Shown: positions 24,901 through 34,711 of the stretch, piece by piece
How positions within the stretch are numbered: the first letter of the stretch is position 1
Layout of the letters: each line of letters starts with the position of its first letter
Assembly (NCBI GenBank): GCA_964505325.1
Contig: CAZDHT010000006.1
Location: forward strand, 1-53,220
Direction: 5' to 3'
Source: CAZDHT01 sp964505325
GTDB lineage: Bacteria; Planctomycetota; PUPC01
Length of the DNA: 53,220 nucleotides
The notes under the pieces: generated by a model
Databases searched by the model: none
The model's input: only the letters and a program-made list of their open reading frames with translations
Told to the model about the DNA's origin: nothing
Program-made: the position numbers and the translations under genes

Positions 24901-25668
24901 TTATGGGGGATTCGACGGGCCGGGGAATGTTCGGAGCTCAATGCTGTCGCCGCGCATCTCGGCGTAGTAGGCTTCGGTCTTGGTGCATTCGCCGAGCTTG
25001 ACGAACATCTTGCCGCTCAGGCCGAACGCATCGACCTCAATGGCCGGCTTGTGCCAGTGACCAACAATAATCAGGTCAGTGCCGGCCTCGAACTCGGACC
25101 GGATTCTCCGCGGGTCGGGCTGGGGGGCCTTTCGATTCCGCTGCACGTGTCGGCGGTCGCTGACCCAGCGATACCCGTCGGCGAGTTTCTTGCTCGCCCA
25201 GAGCGGCATCGCCTTGACCAAGGTGCTGAGCGGGAAGTTGCTGGCGAGCGCCCGCGTCACCTTGTGGAACCGGTCGCCCTCGGCAAGTTCGTCGCCATGG
25301 GAGAGACGCACCGTCTTGCCTCCCAACTGGCCCCGCCACGCGCCCCGCACGAAATGGAGCCCGAACCGGCGGGCGATTCTCCGGTCGAGCTGAAAATCGC
25401 GGTTGCCGCGCAGCAGCGTCACCTCCGTGCCCGACTCGGCCAGCCGCTGCAGGGCTCCGAACGCCGCCGCGTGGCCCGGCTCGACCACGTGACGCGGGCC
25501 GACCCATGTGCTGAACAGGTCGCCCAGCACGAATAGGCGCCCGGCGCCCTCGCACACTTCCCGGAGGAAGCGAGTGAACAGATCGGTCCGCGCGGTCCGT
25601 TCAGGGGGCAGGTGGCAGTCGGAGACGAACAGGATGCGGTCGGCGGAAGCCGGGTCGGAGAGGCTCAA
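24901..25668 (-). CDS. LpxH-like metallophosphoesterase
   Basis: A 255-residue calcineurin-fold enzyme resembling UDP-2,3-diacylglucosamine pyrophosphohydrolase (lipid A step 4). Motifs: LFVSDCHLPP (D17, H19), LGDLFSTWVG, LRGNRDFQLD, LSHGDELAEGD and IIVGHWHKPA. The SDCHL/GDLF-W/GNRDF series is more specific for LpxH than for general phosphoesterases, but the usual LpxH helical insert is only partly recognisable (LVKAMPLWASKKLADGYRW). The TTG start at 25668 overlaps the preceding stop by 4 bases (TTGA), so translation is coupled to the BshC-like gene. It suggests an outer membrane with lipid A, although related enzymes act on other diphosphates. Confidence 0.8.
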   Translation of the reverse strand: MSLSDPASADRILFVSDCHLPPERTARTDLFTRFLREVCEGAGRLFVLGDLFSTWVGPRHVVEPGHAAAFGALQRLAESGTEVTLLRGNRDFQLDRRIARRFGLHFVRGAWRGQLGGKTVRLSHGDELAEGDRFHKVTRALASNFPLSTLVKAMPLWASKKLADGYRWVSDRRHVQRNRKAPQPDPRRIRSEFEAGTDLIIVGHWHKPAIEVDAFGLSGKMFVKLGECTKTEAYYAEMRGDSIELRTFPGPSNPP

Positions 25669-27269
25669 TTGTGAGGGCCCTGTGCGGTTCCGCCGGGAGC
25701 CGGTGGCCGGAGAGCAGGAAGCTCGTACAGCGTTTCCAGCGCCGCACGCGAGTGCAGGAAGAATGGATACTCCCTGTCTTCGAGCGCCGCGCGCAGCGTG
25801 ACGAACTTCTCCGCCCGCGCCAGTTCTTTCTCGGCCCCCAGTATATGTGGCGCCATCCGCTCGTGCAACCGGGCCGCGAGGTTTTTGGATTCGATGAACG
25901 CCCGTCTCCGCTCGCGCCTGGAGAGGCCGGTCGGATGCAGCAGGGCGATCCTCCGCCGCGCCAGCTCGCGCGCCTCTTCGTCATCCGGGAGAAACTCGTC
26001 AACGAAGCGCTCGGGCGTCGCCTTCATTCGCCGTATCCGCTGGCGAAGCTCAACCACATCTTCGGGCGACGGGAGGGGCGTCTTCGGTTTGACGAGCAGC
26101 GTCGCCGACGCGGCGGCGTAGTCCGGCGGCGCGCACCCGAAGAACTCGCGAATGATCGCGTCGTTCACCCGCTCGTAATGGGCGCCGCCCATTCCGTGGA
26201 TGAAGATGTCGCAGCAGAACAGGCGGAAGAACATGGTCATCGCCAGGGCGCGGGGGCGGATCTTGAGGCGGGTGTTCTCTTCGCTCAGCCACCCCGCGGC
26301 CTGGCCGGGCTCCGTGTTCGGGCAAAGCTCGGCGTACTCGACGGACCCGTCGCGGAGCGCCCAGCCCTGTCCGACATGCGTTGCCAGCATCGGCCGGCGC
26401 CGCTCGCCCCGGCGCCAGATCCAGAAGGGCAGCTCGGCCTGGGCGCCCTCGTGGCGCAGATTGGGCGTGGGTTCGACCGGGTTCGTGATGCCGTGCTCTG
26501 CACGGTGCTTGTCGAGCGCATCGTTGTACGTCGCGGCGAACCGGCCCGCGTGGGCGATGACGTGCGCCACGAACGTGAGGAACGCGTTCGTCTTGCACAG
26601 GTGACTCACCGGCAGCTCGAGGTTATGCAGGCCGAAGCGCTCCTCAAGCTGACGGCGCGGGCGCGAGATGAAATCGACCAGCCTCTCGGACGCCGCGGTC
26701 GCCGCGACGAAGTCATCGGCGAGCGTGTCGCCCAGCGCCGTTGCGGCCAGCCGCGCCGTTTCGGCCAGTGCGGCGGCCGCGTCGCCGCGCACCGTCACGT
26801 CCTCCGCCGCCACGCCGCGCGGGCAGTCGATGAACCGCATGACCTCGACCGTCATGCCGTCGTCGCGTTCCGCGGGCACCTTGATCGTGCTGAGGTGCAC
26901 GGTGTCATTGTCGACGATGAAGTTCACGCTCGACGCGCCGACCGCCTGCGCCAGCCGCCACGCCAGGTGGTTCTTCAGCCATATTCCCGGATGGGGGAGG
27001 ACCGGCTGATGCCCGGTCGCGACGACAAGGCCGCCGCGCGCATCGCCCGCCTTCATCCCGAGTGAGTTCGTGTAGCTGCGGGCAAGTTGGGCGATTTCGG
27101 CGCGGACCTGCCGGGCCAGCGCAGGGGCGGGAATGCCCAGCACGTCGAAGCGATACTTCGCCCGCAGTTCGGCATTCGCCCGCGTCCGCGCCGGCAGGCT
27201 CTCCGCCGCGGGCAACACCACAACCTGTCCGTCCTCAGCCGGTGTCTGGTATTCCTTCATCTCTGCCAT
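25665..27269 (-). CDS. BshC-like conserved protein of unknown function
   Basis: A 534-residue cytosolic protein that I recognise only as a conserved protein with BshC-like features. The segment VVATGHQPVLPHPGIWLKNHLAWRLAQ recalls the G-QP-L--GP----K region of BshC, the cysteine-adding enzyme of bacillithiol synthesis. NFIVDNDTVHLS, PVSHLCKTNAFLTF, HGITNPVEPTPNL and DIFIHGMGGAHYERV are further strong-looking blocks. The GMGGA--- block near residue 360 resembles an active-site strand in BshC. The rest of the bacillithiol pathway (BshA/BshB) is not in the window. The ATG at 27269 was chosen; an ATG at 27260 is possible. It is first in a three-gene coupled operon. Confidence 0.7.
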   Translation of the reverse strand: MAEMKEYQTPAEDGQVVVLPAAESLPARTRANAELRAKYRFDVLGIPAPALARQVRAEIAQLARSYTNSLGMKAGDARGGLVVATGHQPVLPHPGIWLKNHLAWRLAQAVGASSVNFIVDNDTVHLSTIKVPAERDDGMTVEVMRFIDCPRGVAAEDVTVRGDAAAALAETARLAATALGDTLADDFVAATAASERLVDFISRPRRQLEERFGLHNLELPVSHLCKTNAFLTFVAHVIAHAGRFAATYNDALDKHRAEHGITNPVEPTPNLRHEGAQAELPFWIWRRGERRRPMLATHVGQGWALRDGSVEYAELCPNTEPGQAAGWLSEENTRLKIRPRALAMTMFFRLFCCDIFIHGMGGAHYERVNDAIIREFFGCAPPDYAAASATLLVKPKTPLPSPEDVVELRQRIRRMKATPERFVDEFLPDDEEARELARRRIALLHPTGLSRRERRRAFIESKNLAARLHERMAPHILGAEKELARAEKFVTLRAALEDREYPFFLHSRAALETLYELPALRPPAPGGTAQGPHN

Positions 27270-27296
27270 GGCTAATCTGCGTCCAGTTTGCCCCCA

Positions 27297-27324
27297 TGTA
27301 TACATCTGTGACTGCCGCCGTCAA
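27297..27324 (-). promoter_or_regulatory. Promoter of the BshC-like operon
   Basis: On the minus strand, TTGACG (27324-27319), a 16-base spacer and TATACA (27302-27297), 27 bases before the start. It lies in the divergent region shared with bioF. Confidence 0.5.
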
Positions 27325-27343
27325 TATGTTATAAGACGCTGCG

Positions 27344-28501
27344 ATGTCTGGCTGGCGAAAAACACTCGATGACCTGGCCGAAGCCGGCCTGCTGCGCCGG
27401 CCGTTGACCGTCGAGAGCAGGCAGGGGCCGCGCGTGCGGATCGATGGCGCCGATTACCTGTGCTTCTGCTCGAACAACTACCTGGGGCTGGCGGATCATC
27501 CCGCGCTGGCGGAGGCGGCGAAGGCTGCGGCCGACGAGTACGGCACGGGCAGCGGCGCCTCCCGTCTCGTCTCCGGCACGATGAGAATCCACCGCGAGCT
27601 TGAAGACGCCGTTGCTCGGTTCAAGAACACGGAGGCGGCCATTGTCTTTCCGACCGGCTACATGGCAAACGCGGGCACGATCCAGGCGCTCGCCGGCCGC
27701 GGCGACACGGTCTATTGCGACCGGCTCAACCACGCCAGCATCTTCGACGGATGCCGGCTGTCCGGCGCGACCCTGCGGGTGTATCCGCACAAGGACGTCG
27801 GCGGGCTGCGCCGGTTGCTCGGCCGCAAGCGGGAGGGGAGGGCGCTTGTTGTGACCGACACCGTGTTCAGCATGGACGGCGACCTGGCGCCGCTGCCGGA
27901 CCTGGCCGAGGTGTGCGAGCGGCACGGCGCGATGCTGATGATCGACGAGGCCCACGCGACCGGCGTGCTCGGCGAGAACGGCCGCGGCGCCGCCGAGCAC
28001 TTCGGCATCGAACCCGGCCGCGTGCCGGTGGTGATGGGCACGCTCAGCAAGGCCGTTGGGAGCCTCGGCGGGTACGTCGCCGGGAGCCGCGACCTGGTCG
28101 ACCTGCTGGTTAACAGGGCCCGCAGCTTCATCTACACCACCGCGCTCCCGCCGGCCGTCTGCGCCGCCTCTGTCGCCGGCCTCCGCATCATCGAAGAGGA
28201 GCCGGAGCGCCGCGCGGCGCTGTGGGCAAGGACGAGGCAACTGCACGACGGCCTGCGCGAGCGCGGCTTCGACATCGGTCCGACCGAGACCCCCATCACA
28301 CCCCTCATCGTCGGCGACTCGGCCCCGGCCGTCGAACTCTCGCAGAAGCTCTTCGAGCATCACATCCTGGCACCGGCCATCCGCCCGCCCACCGTGCCAG
28401 ACGGCACCGCCCGCATCCGCCTCACCCCGATGGCCACGCACACGGCGCAGGATGTCCAGCACGTACTGACGGCCCTCGCATCGCAGGGGGGGAAGGTATG
28501 A
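27344..28501 (+). CDS. bioF: 8-amino-7-oxononanoate synthase family enzyme
   Basis: PLP-dependent alpha-oxoamine synthase of 385 residues, condensing pimeloyl-ACP/CoA with L-alanine in biotin synthesis. Landmarks: YLCFCSNNYLGLADHP, YGTGSGASRLVSGTMRIHRELE, FPTGYMANAGTI, DEAHATGVLGENGRG (201-215), the PLP lysine K236 in GTLSKAVGSLGGYVAG and the C-terminal RLTPMATHT. Glycine C-acetyltransferase is a close relative, but the presence of bioB 2 kb downstream favours BioF. It ends with an ATGA overlap into the next gene, beginning a run of coupled genes. Confidence 0.92.
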   Translation: MSGWRKTLDDLAEAGLLRRPLTVESRQGPRVRIDGADYLCFCSNNYLGLADHPALAEAAKAAADEYGTGSGASRLVSGTMRIHRELEDAVARFKNTEAAIVFPTGYMANAGTIQALAGRGDTVYCDRLNHASIFDGCRLSGATLRVYPHKDVGGLRRLLGRKREGRALVVTDTVFSMDGDLAPLPDLAEVCERHGAMLMIDEAHATGVLGENGRGAAEHFGIEPGRVPVVMGTLSKAVGSLGGYVAGSRDLVDLLVNRARSFIYTTALPPAVCAASVAGLRIIEEEPERRAALWARTRQLHDGLRERGFDIGPTETPITPLIVGDSAPAVELSQKLFEHHILAPAIRPPTVPDGTARIRLTPMATHTAQDVQHVLTALASQGGKV

Positions 28502-29019
28502 TCGAAGTGTTCACTGCCATGGGGGTCGTCCTGGTCGTCGTCACCGTCGTCGAGTTGATCGCGGCGGGCCGCTGGAGCCCGTCTTACTTCCGGTCGGGCA
28601 TTCGCCTTTTCAGGAAGACCGTTCCGTATGGCGGCCAACTGACCGGACCCGAGTTGTTGGACGCGCTCAACTGGCGATTCCGGGGTCGCGTCTGGCCGCC
28701 GCTTCGCTTCCGACAGATCGGCGCCAATGAATACGCCTTCCGAGAGAAGATCATCCAGATCTGCTGGATCACGTACACGCCTGTCATGCACGGGCTGGTG
28801 CGCGTGGGGGAGGATTCGGCCACCGTCACTGGGTACGCGAACTGGTGGCCCCTGCTGTTCTTTCTTCTCTTTGTTTGCCCGGCTGTGGCCGATATCGGAG
28901 GGTACGGAGGCATCTTCGTCTTTGGCGGCCTGCTGCTGTTTACGCTCATTTATGGCACCCAGGCCCGCCGCTTCAACCAAGTCGGCAAGTATCTGTGTTC
29001 ATTTCAGAGCGCGCGATGA
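28498..29019 (+). CDS. Small membrane protein in biotin cluster
   Basis: A 173-residue protein of unknown function. One hydrophobic helix lies at the N-terminus (MIEVFTAMGVVLVVVTVVEL), a soluble middle carries basic and aromatic residues (LFRKTVPYGGQLTGPELLDALNWRFRGR), and one or two helices lie near 120-155 (WWPLLFFLLFVCPAVADIGG, FVFGGLLLFTLIYG). The start is the ATG of an ATGA overlap with bioF, and the stop overlaps the ATG of the next frame in the same way. Nothing in it resembles known biotin enzymes. Confidence 0.75.
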   Translation: MIEVFTAMGVVLVVVTVVELIAAGRWSPSYFRSGIRLFRKTVPYGGQLTGPELLDALNWRFRGRVWPPLRFRQIGANEYAFREKIIQICWITYTPVMHGLVRVGEDSATVTGYANWWPLLFFLLFVCPAVADIGGYGGIFVFGGLLLFTLIYGTQARRFNQVGKYLCSFQSAR

Positions 29020-29126
29020 AGAGCGAGGACATCTTGCAGCGTCTCCAGTTGATTGGGAGCCCCGACGCTCTCCGCGAACTCGGGAGCGACGCAGTGCAGC
29101 GGCGGCTGCGGGCGAAACGACACTGA
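29016..29126 (+). CDS. 36-residue coupled miniprotein
   Basis: A frame starting at an ATGA overlap (29016-29019) and ending at 29126: MKSEDILQRLQLIGSPDALR, then ELGSDAVQRRLRAKRH. It is amphipathic and basic at the end, with no recognised domain. Support comes from the two successive ATGA overlaps and from codon use like its neighbours. The degP promoter begins 2 bp after its stop, so the frame fills the whole space between the gene and that promoter. It could also be chance. Confidence 0.5.
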   Translation: MKSEDILQRLQLIGSPDALRELGSDAVQRRLRAKRH

Positions 29127-29127
29127 T

Positions 29128-29156
29128 TTGACAGCGTTTCGGGCGGACAGTACACT
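29128..29156 (+). promoter_or_regulatory. Strong sigma70-like promoter of the HtrA gene
   Basis: TTGACA (29128-29133), a 17-base spacer and TACACT (29151-29156), 33 bases before the ATG at 29190, with a GGAG site between. It begins directly after the miniprotein stop. Confidence 0.7.
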
Positions 29157-29189
29157 ACCCGTGGAAGTGAAACCCAGCGGAGTACGACG

Positions 29190-30527
29190 ATGCGGCGACC
29201 GGTCGTCTTGCTGATGCTATGGATGGCCGTTGGGCCGGTGTGGGCGGCGGCGCCCGTCGAGCCGGAGCGGCGGAACGCGGTCGTTCGCGCGGTCGAGCGG
29301 GCCGGGCCCGCGATCGTGAACATCAGCACGACGCGTATCGTGCGTCCGCAGGTCGACCCGTTCTTCGAGTTCCGCGACAAGTTCTTCGACGATGTGTTCC
29401 GCGACTTCTTCGGCCGGCACTCCCGGACGTTCGTCCAGAACAGCCTCGGATCAGGCGTCGTCATCAGCCGCGACGGATACATCCTGACCAACGCGCACGT
29501 CGTGATGCGCGCCACCAAGGTCCGCGTCACCCTGTGGGACAAGCAGCAGTTTGACGCAAAGCTCATCAACGTGGACCCGGAACACGATCTCGCACTGCTC
29601 AAGATCGAGCCCAAGACGACGCTGACGGTGGTCCCCATCGGTACGTCGGCCGACCTGATGATCGGCGAGACGGCCATCGCCATCGGGAATCCGTTCGGGC
29701 TGGAGAACTCCGTAACGACCGGGGTCATCAGCGCCAAGAACCGTTCGATCAAGGCCAGCGGGCGCGAGGTCTTCCGCGGCCTGTTGCAGACCGACGCGGC
29801 GATCAATCCGGGGAACTCGGGCGGGGCGCTGCTGAACATCAAGGGCGACTTGATCGGCGTCAACACGGCGATCCAAGCAGGCGCCGAGGGAATCGGTTTT
29901 GCCATCCCGGTGGATGCGGCACTGCGGAGCGCGTGCGATCTGCTCGACTACCGCGTGCTGAAGAGAATCCGTATCGGCGTTCAGGCATCGAAGGCGAAAA
30001 CGGGTGTGATCATCACGAAGGTCGAGCCGAAAACACCCGCGGCAAAAGGGGGCCTGAAGGTCGGCGACCAGATCGTCAGCGTCGGCGGCAAGCCGGTGGC
30101 GGAGGAGTTTTGCTTCCGCCGATTGATCGTCGAGCATAAACCGGGCGACACGGTCGTGTTCGGCGTTCGGCGGCGAGGGCGCGCCGTCGCCGTCAAGGTC
30201 AAGCTGGAGCGGATACCGGAGCCGTCCCCGCGCGGGCTGGCGAAGAAGAAGCTGGGCATCGACGTGCAGGACATCACGGCGGACCTCGCCAACGCCCTCG
30301 GGCTCCAGGAGAAGTCCGGGGTGTTGATCAGCGGCGTGGAGCAGAGCGGGCCGGCCGGGGCCGCCGGGCTGCGCCGGTCCGACGCCCTGGTCTACGTCGG
30401 CCGAGCCAGGCTGACCACCGTGCGCGGCCTGGGGCCGCTGCTGAAAGACCTCAAGGCCGGCTCGCGCCTGCCGGTCATCATCGTCCGCAACCGAACCCTG
30501 TACCGCGCCGTCGTCACGTCAAGGTGA
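29190..30527 (+). CDS. HtrA/Deg-family serine protease with two PDZ domains
   Basis: A 445-residue periplasmic quality-control protease. The signal peptide is MRRPVVLLMLWMAVGPVWAA. The trypsin-like domain carries the triad H103 (ILTNAHVV), D133 (EHDLALLKI) and S210 (NPGNSGGALL). Two PDZ-like domains follow, about 255-340 (GVIITKVEPKTPAAKGGLKVGDQIVSVGG) and about 350-440 (SGVLISGVEQSGPAGAAGLRRSDALVYVG). Length and order match DegP/DegQ. Its last four bases are the start of bioB (GTGA), an odd junction between an exported protease and a cytosolic biotin enzyme. Confidence 0.95.
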   Translation: MRRPVVLLMLWMAVGPVWAAAPVEPERRNAVVRAVERAGPAIVNISTTRIVRPQVDPFFEFRDKFFDDVFRDFFGRHSRTFVQNSLGSGVVISRDGYILTNAHVVMRATKVRVTLWDKQQFDAKLINVDPEHDLALLKIEPKTTLTVVPIGTSADLMIGETAIAIGNPFGLENSVTTGVISAKNRSIKASGREVFRGLLQTDAAINPGNSGGALLNIKGDLIGVNTAIQAGAEGIGFAIPVDAALRSACDLLDYRVLKRIRIGVQASKAKTGVIITKVEPKTPAAKGGLKVGDQIVSVGGKPVAEEFCFRRLIVEHKPGDTVVFGVRRRGRAVAVKVKLERIPEPSPRGLAKKKLGIDVQDITADLANALGLQEKSGVLISGVEQSGPAGAAGLRRSDALVYVGRARLTTVRGLGPLLKDLKAGSRLPVIIVRNRTLYRAVVTSR

Positions 30528-31564
30528 GCGAATTGTCGGACCTCGGGAGCATCGCGGAGCGAGTGTCGGCCGGCGAAGCGCTCGGACGCGAGGAAGCGCT
30601 ATGGATCACCACTGCGGCCGATTTCGAGGAGCTGCTGTACCGGGCGAACGTGCTGCGCGAGCGCTTCTGCGGGAACGTCGTTCATCTCTGCTCGATTATT
30701 AACGCGAAGAGCGGTGCCTGTTCGGAGGACTGCAAGTTCTGCGCACAGTCCGCTCGCTATCACACGTCGGCCCCGGTGCATGCGCTGGTTTCGTGTGCGG
30801 AGATGACCGGGGCAGCGGACGCGGCGGCAGGGCTGGGCGCCGACAGCTTCGGGATCGTCACGTCCGGTGAGGGCATCTGCAAGAGCCGGAAAGACTTCGA
30901 CACCATCTGCGAGGCGGCAGCGGCGGTGGCGGAGTCCGGCAGGATCGACCCGTGTGTCTCGATCGGCAAGCTCGAAGCAGAGAACGCGGCCAGGCTGAAG
31001 GCGGCGGGCGTCAATCGAATCAATCACAACCTCGAAACGTCGGCGAGATTCTATCCGCAGGTCTGCACGACGCACTCGCACGCCGAGCGCGTGGCGACGG
31101 TGAAGAGCGCCAAGGCCGCCGGGCTCGAGGTGTGTTGCGGCGGGATCTTCGGCCTGGGGGAGACGTGGGAGGACCGCGTCGACCTGGCGCTCCAACTGCG
31201 GGAGCTGGGGGTGGACGCCGTGCCGATCAACTTCCTGAACCCGATCCCGGGCACGCCGCTCGGGGGCAGGGCGCGGCTGCCCGCGCGCGAGGCGCTGCGG
31301 ATCGTCGCCCTGTATCGTTTCCTGCTGCCGGACAAAGAGATCAAGGTGTGCGGCGGACGTGAGGTCACCCTGCGCGACCTGCAGTCGTGGATGTTCCGCG
31401 CCGGCGCCAGCGGCACGATGCTTGGCAACTACCTGACCACGCGGGGCCGGGCTCCGGGGGACGACCTGCAAATGCTCGCGGACCTGGGGCTCACGGCGAG
31501 GAGCAAATCCGAAGCACGGAACCCGGAGCCGCCCCACAATCCAAATGACCAAGATTCCAGATAG
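30524..31564 (+). CDS. bioB: Biotin synthase
   Basis: Radical-SAM sulfur-insertion enzyme that converts dethiobiotin to biotin, 346 residues. The SAM iron-sulfur motif is CSEDCKFC with C66, C70 and C73. Further BioB blocks are CSIINAKSGACSEDC, HNLETSARFYPQVC, GLGETWEDRVDLA and FLNPIPGTPL. The C-terminal region ends QMLADLGLTAR plus a short tail. The start is a GTG overlapping the protease stop (GTGA), and the 3' end overlaps the reductase start by 20 bp, so the three genes form one transcript. bioA and bioD are not in the window. Confidence 0.96.
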   Translation: MSELSDLGSIAERVSAGEALGREEALWITTAADFEELLYRANVLRERFCGNVVHLCSIINAKSGACSEDCKFCAQSARYHTSAPVHALVSCAEMTGAADAAAGLGADSFGIVTSGEGICKSRKDFDTICEAAAAVAESGRIDPCVSIGKLEAENAARLKAAGVNRINHNLETSARFYPQVCTTHSHAERVATVKSAKAAGLEVCCGGIFGLGETWEDRVDLALQLRELGVDAVPINFLNPIPGTPLGGRARLPAREALRIVALYRFLLPDKEIKVCGGREVTLRDLQSWMFRAGASGTMLGNYLTTRGRAPGDDLQMLADLGLTARSKSEARNPEPPHNPNDQDSR

Positions 31565-32291
31565 TGACGGCGATGAACGGCCGGTGGTGATCGTGACCGG
31601 TTCGTCGCGCGGGCTCGGGCGGGAGATCGCCCTGCGCTTCGCACGCGGCGGGTGGAACGTGCTGGTCAACTGCGTGCGGTCGGGCGCCGCGGCGGACGCG
31701 GTGGCCGATGAAGCCCGAGGGGTCGGCTCCGACGCGCTCGTCGTCCAGGCCGACGTGGCGGACCCCTCTGCGCCTGGCAGGCTGATCGAGAGCGCCACCG
31801 GCCGCTGGGGCCGGCTCGACTGCCTGGTGAACAACGCGGCGGCGCTCGGGCCCGGGCGGCTCGCGAGTCTCGGGGAGGCGGCCTGGGATGAAATGATCGC
31901 CGTGAACCTTCTGGCGCCCATGCGGCTGGCGCGGCGCGCGGCGGTGGTCATGCGGCCGGGCTCGTCGGTCGTCAACGTGGTCTCGATCTGCGGGCTGTGG
32001 GGCTGTGCGGGCGTATCGGCCTACTCAGCGGCGAAGGGCGCTCTGGCCGGGTTCACGTCCGGCGCGGCCGAGGAGTTCGCCCGGCGCGGCATCCGCATCA
32101 ACGCGGTTGCTCCGGGCTACCTGCCGACCGAGATGGGCAAGTCGGCTCCCGACGCGATGGAGAGGGCCCGCTCACAACACGCCATGCGAATCCTCTCCGA
32201 CCCCCGGGGCGCCGCCGAGTTCGTCTTCCGGCTGGGCCGCATGTCGCGTGTCAGCGGCCAGGTCTTCGTCCTTGACGGCCGCATCCGCTGA
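31545..32291 (+). CDS. Short-chain dehydrogenase/reductase (FabG-like)
   Basis: A 248-residue NAD(P)-dependent oxidoreductase. It has a TGSSRGLG nucleotide-binding motif (18-25), NNAA (96-99) and the catalytic S147, Y160 and K164 (SICG...YSAAK). The substrate side ends with the classical VAPGYLPTEMGKS loop. FabG-type 3-oxoacyl-ACP reductases have this build. Its place directly after bioB, with overlapping ends, makes a role in making or modifying pimeloyl-type acyl chains plausible but unproven. It is convergent with argH across a palindrome. Confidence 0.9.
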   Translation: MTKIPDSDGDERPVVIVTGSSRGLGREIALRFARGGWNVLVNCVRSGAAADAVADEARGVGSDALVVQADVADPSAPGRLIESATGRWGRLDCLVNNAAALGPGRLASLGEAAWDEMIAVNLLAPMRLARRAAVVMRPGSSVVNVVSICGLWGCAGVSAYSAAKGALAGFTSGAAEEFARRGIRINAVAPGYLPTEMGKSAPDAMERARSQHAMRILSDPRGAAEFVFRLGRMSRVSGQVFVLDGRIR

Positions 32292-32361
32292 GCCGCCGTC
32301 AAGATACGCACGGCTTGGCACGTTGGTTCGGCACGTGCGGCATCATGGCATGTTGATTTCG

Positions 32362-32389
32362 GTAGGGGCGGTTCGCGAACCGCCCCTAC
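32362..32389. repeat. 28-bp perfect palindrome
   Basis: GTAGGGGCGGTTCG and its exact complement, in the 110-bp gap between the convergent reductase and argH genes. It is typical of dispersed chromosomal palindromes and could also act as a two-way terminator stem, although no T-run flanks it. Confidence 0.75.
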
Positions 32390-32400
32390 GAATCGGGCGC

Positions 32401-33813
<1,413 letters not shown>

Positions 33814-33838
33814 TCTGGCTCTCTCCTTCTCGTGTGTC

Positions 33839-34585
33839 TCAGGCGGGGGCTGGACCCGCGGGCTCCTCACGCGTGATGGTGAGGAAGATATCTTCCAGCC
33901 GGGCACCAGTATCCTCGGCGGACCGCAGTTCGTCAACTGTTCCTTCCGCCACCAGGCTGCCGCGGTGAATGATGCCGATCCGGCTGGCGACCTCGTCGGC
34001 GATGGAGAGGGTGTGCGTGGACATGAAGACGGCGACGCCGTTCGCCACCATCTCGCGGATGGCATCCTTGACGAGGCGCGCGCTGCGCGGGTCGAGGCCG
34101 ACCATCGGCTCGTCGACGACCAGGACTTTCGGGTCGTGCAGGATCGCGGCGGTGATTACGACGCGCTGTCGCATGCCGTGCGAGTAGCTCTCGGCGAGGT
34201 CGTCGAGGTATTCCGCCGTCCCGAACCGCTCGCCGAGGCGGCTGATCTTCGCGTCGCGCTCCGCGCGGTCCATGCCGTACATGTCTCCGACGAAGCGGAG
34301 GAACTCGCGGCCGGAGAGCTTCTCGTAGAGGAAGGGCTGGTCGGGCACGTAGCTGATGAGGCGCCGAGCATCCACGTTGTCGCTGTGCAGGTCATGGCCG
34401 GCGACCCGGACCGAGCCAGAGGTCGGGCGGAGCAGGCCGGCGATGACCTTGATGGTGGTGGTCTTGCCCGCGCCGTTGGGTCCCAGAAAGGCGTACAGTT
34501 CCCCCGGCCGGACGTGCAGCGTCAGGTCGTTGACGGCGATCTTCTCGCCGAACCGCTTTGTCAGGTGGTTGATCTCAATCGACAT
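33839..34585 (-). CDS. ABC transporter ATP-binding protein (orphan)
   Basis: A 248-residue NatA/CcmA-like ATPase. Walker A is GPNGAGKTT, the Q-loop region is SYVPDQPFLYEKLSGREFL, the signature is ESYSHGMRQRVVIT, Walker B is VLVVDEPMVGLD and the H-loop is FMSTHTLS. No permease gene lies beside it: it is flanked by argS and argH. The protein is short, without an extra C-terminal domain. The ATG at 34585 was chosen; an upstream extension would reach into the argS spacer. Its partner could be an ABC-2 permease such as the one at 1849-2880, but this is guesswork. Confidence 0.93.
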   Translation of the reverse strand: MSIEINHLTKRFGEKIAVNDLTLHVRPGELYAFLGPNGAGKTTTIKVIAGLLRPTSGSVRVAGHDLHSDNVDARRLISYVPDQPFLYEKLSGREFLRFVGDMYGMDRAERDAKISRLGERFGTAEYLDDLAESYSHGMRQRVVITAAILHDPKVLVVDEPMVGLDPRSARLVKDAIREMVANGVAVFMSTHTLSIADEVASRIGIIHRGSLVAEGTVDELRSAEDTGARLEDIFLTITREEPAGPAPA

Positions 34586-34711
34586 GAATCCGAGTGCTCT
34601 TCCATTTCGGAGAACGCAGCCAAGGGGTCCCAAGATCGGGATCAGAATTCCGAGCCATCGTGGGGCGTTCTTCTGTTGCCCCACACCATCCGGGGTCCGC
34701 CGAGCACGGTC

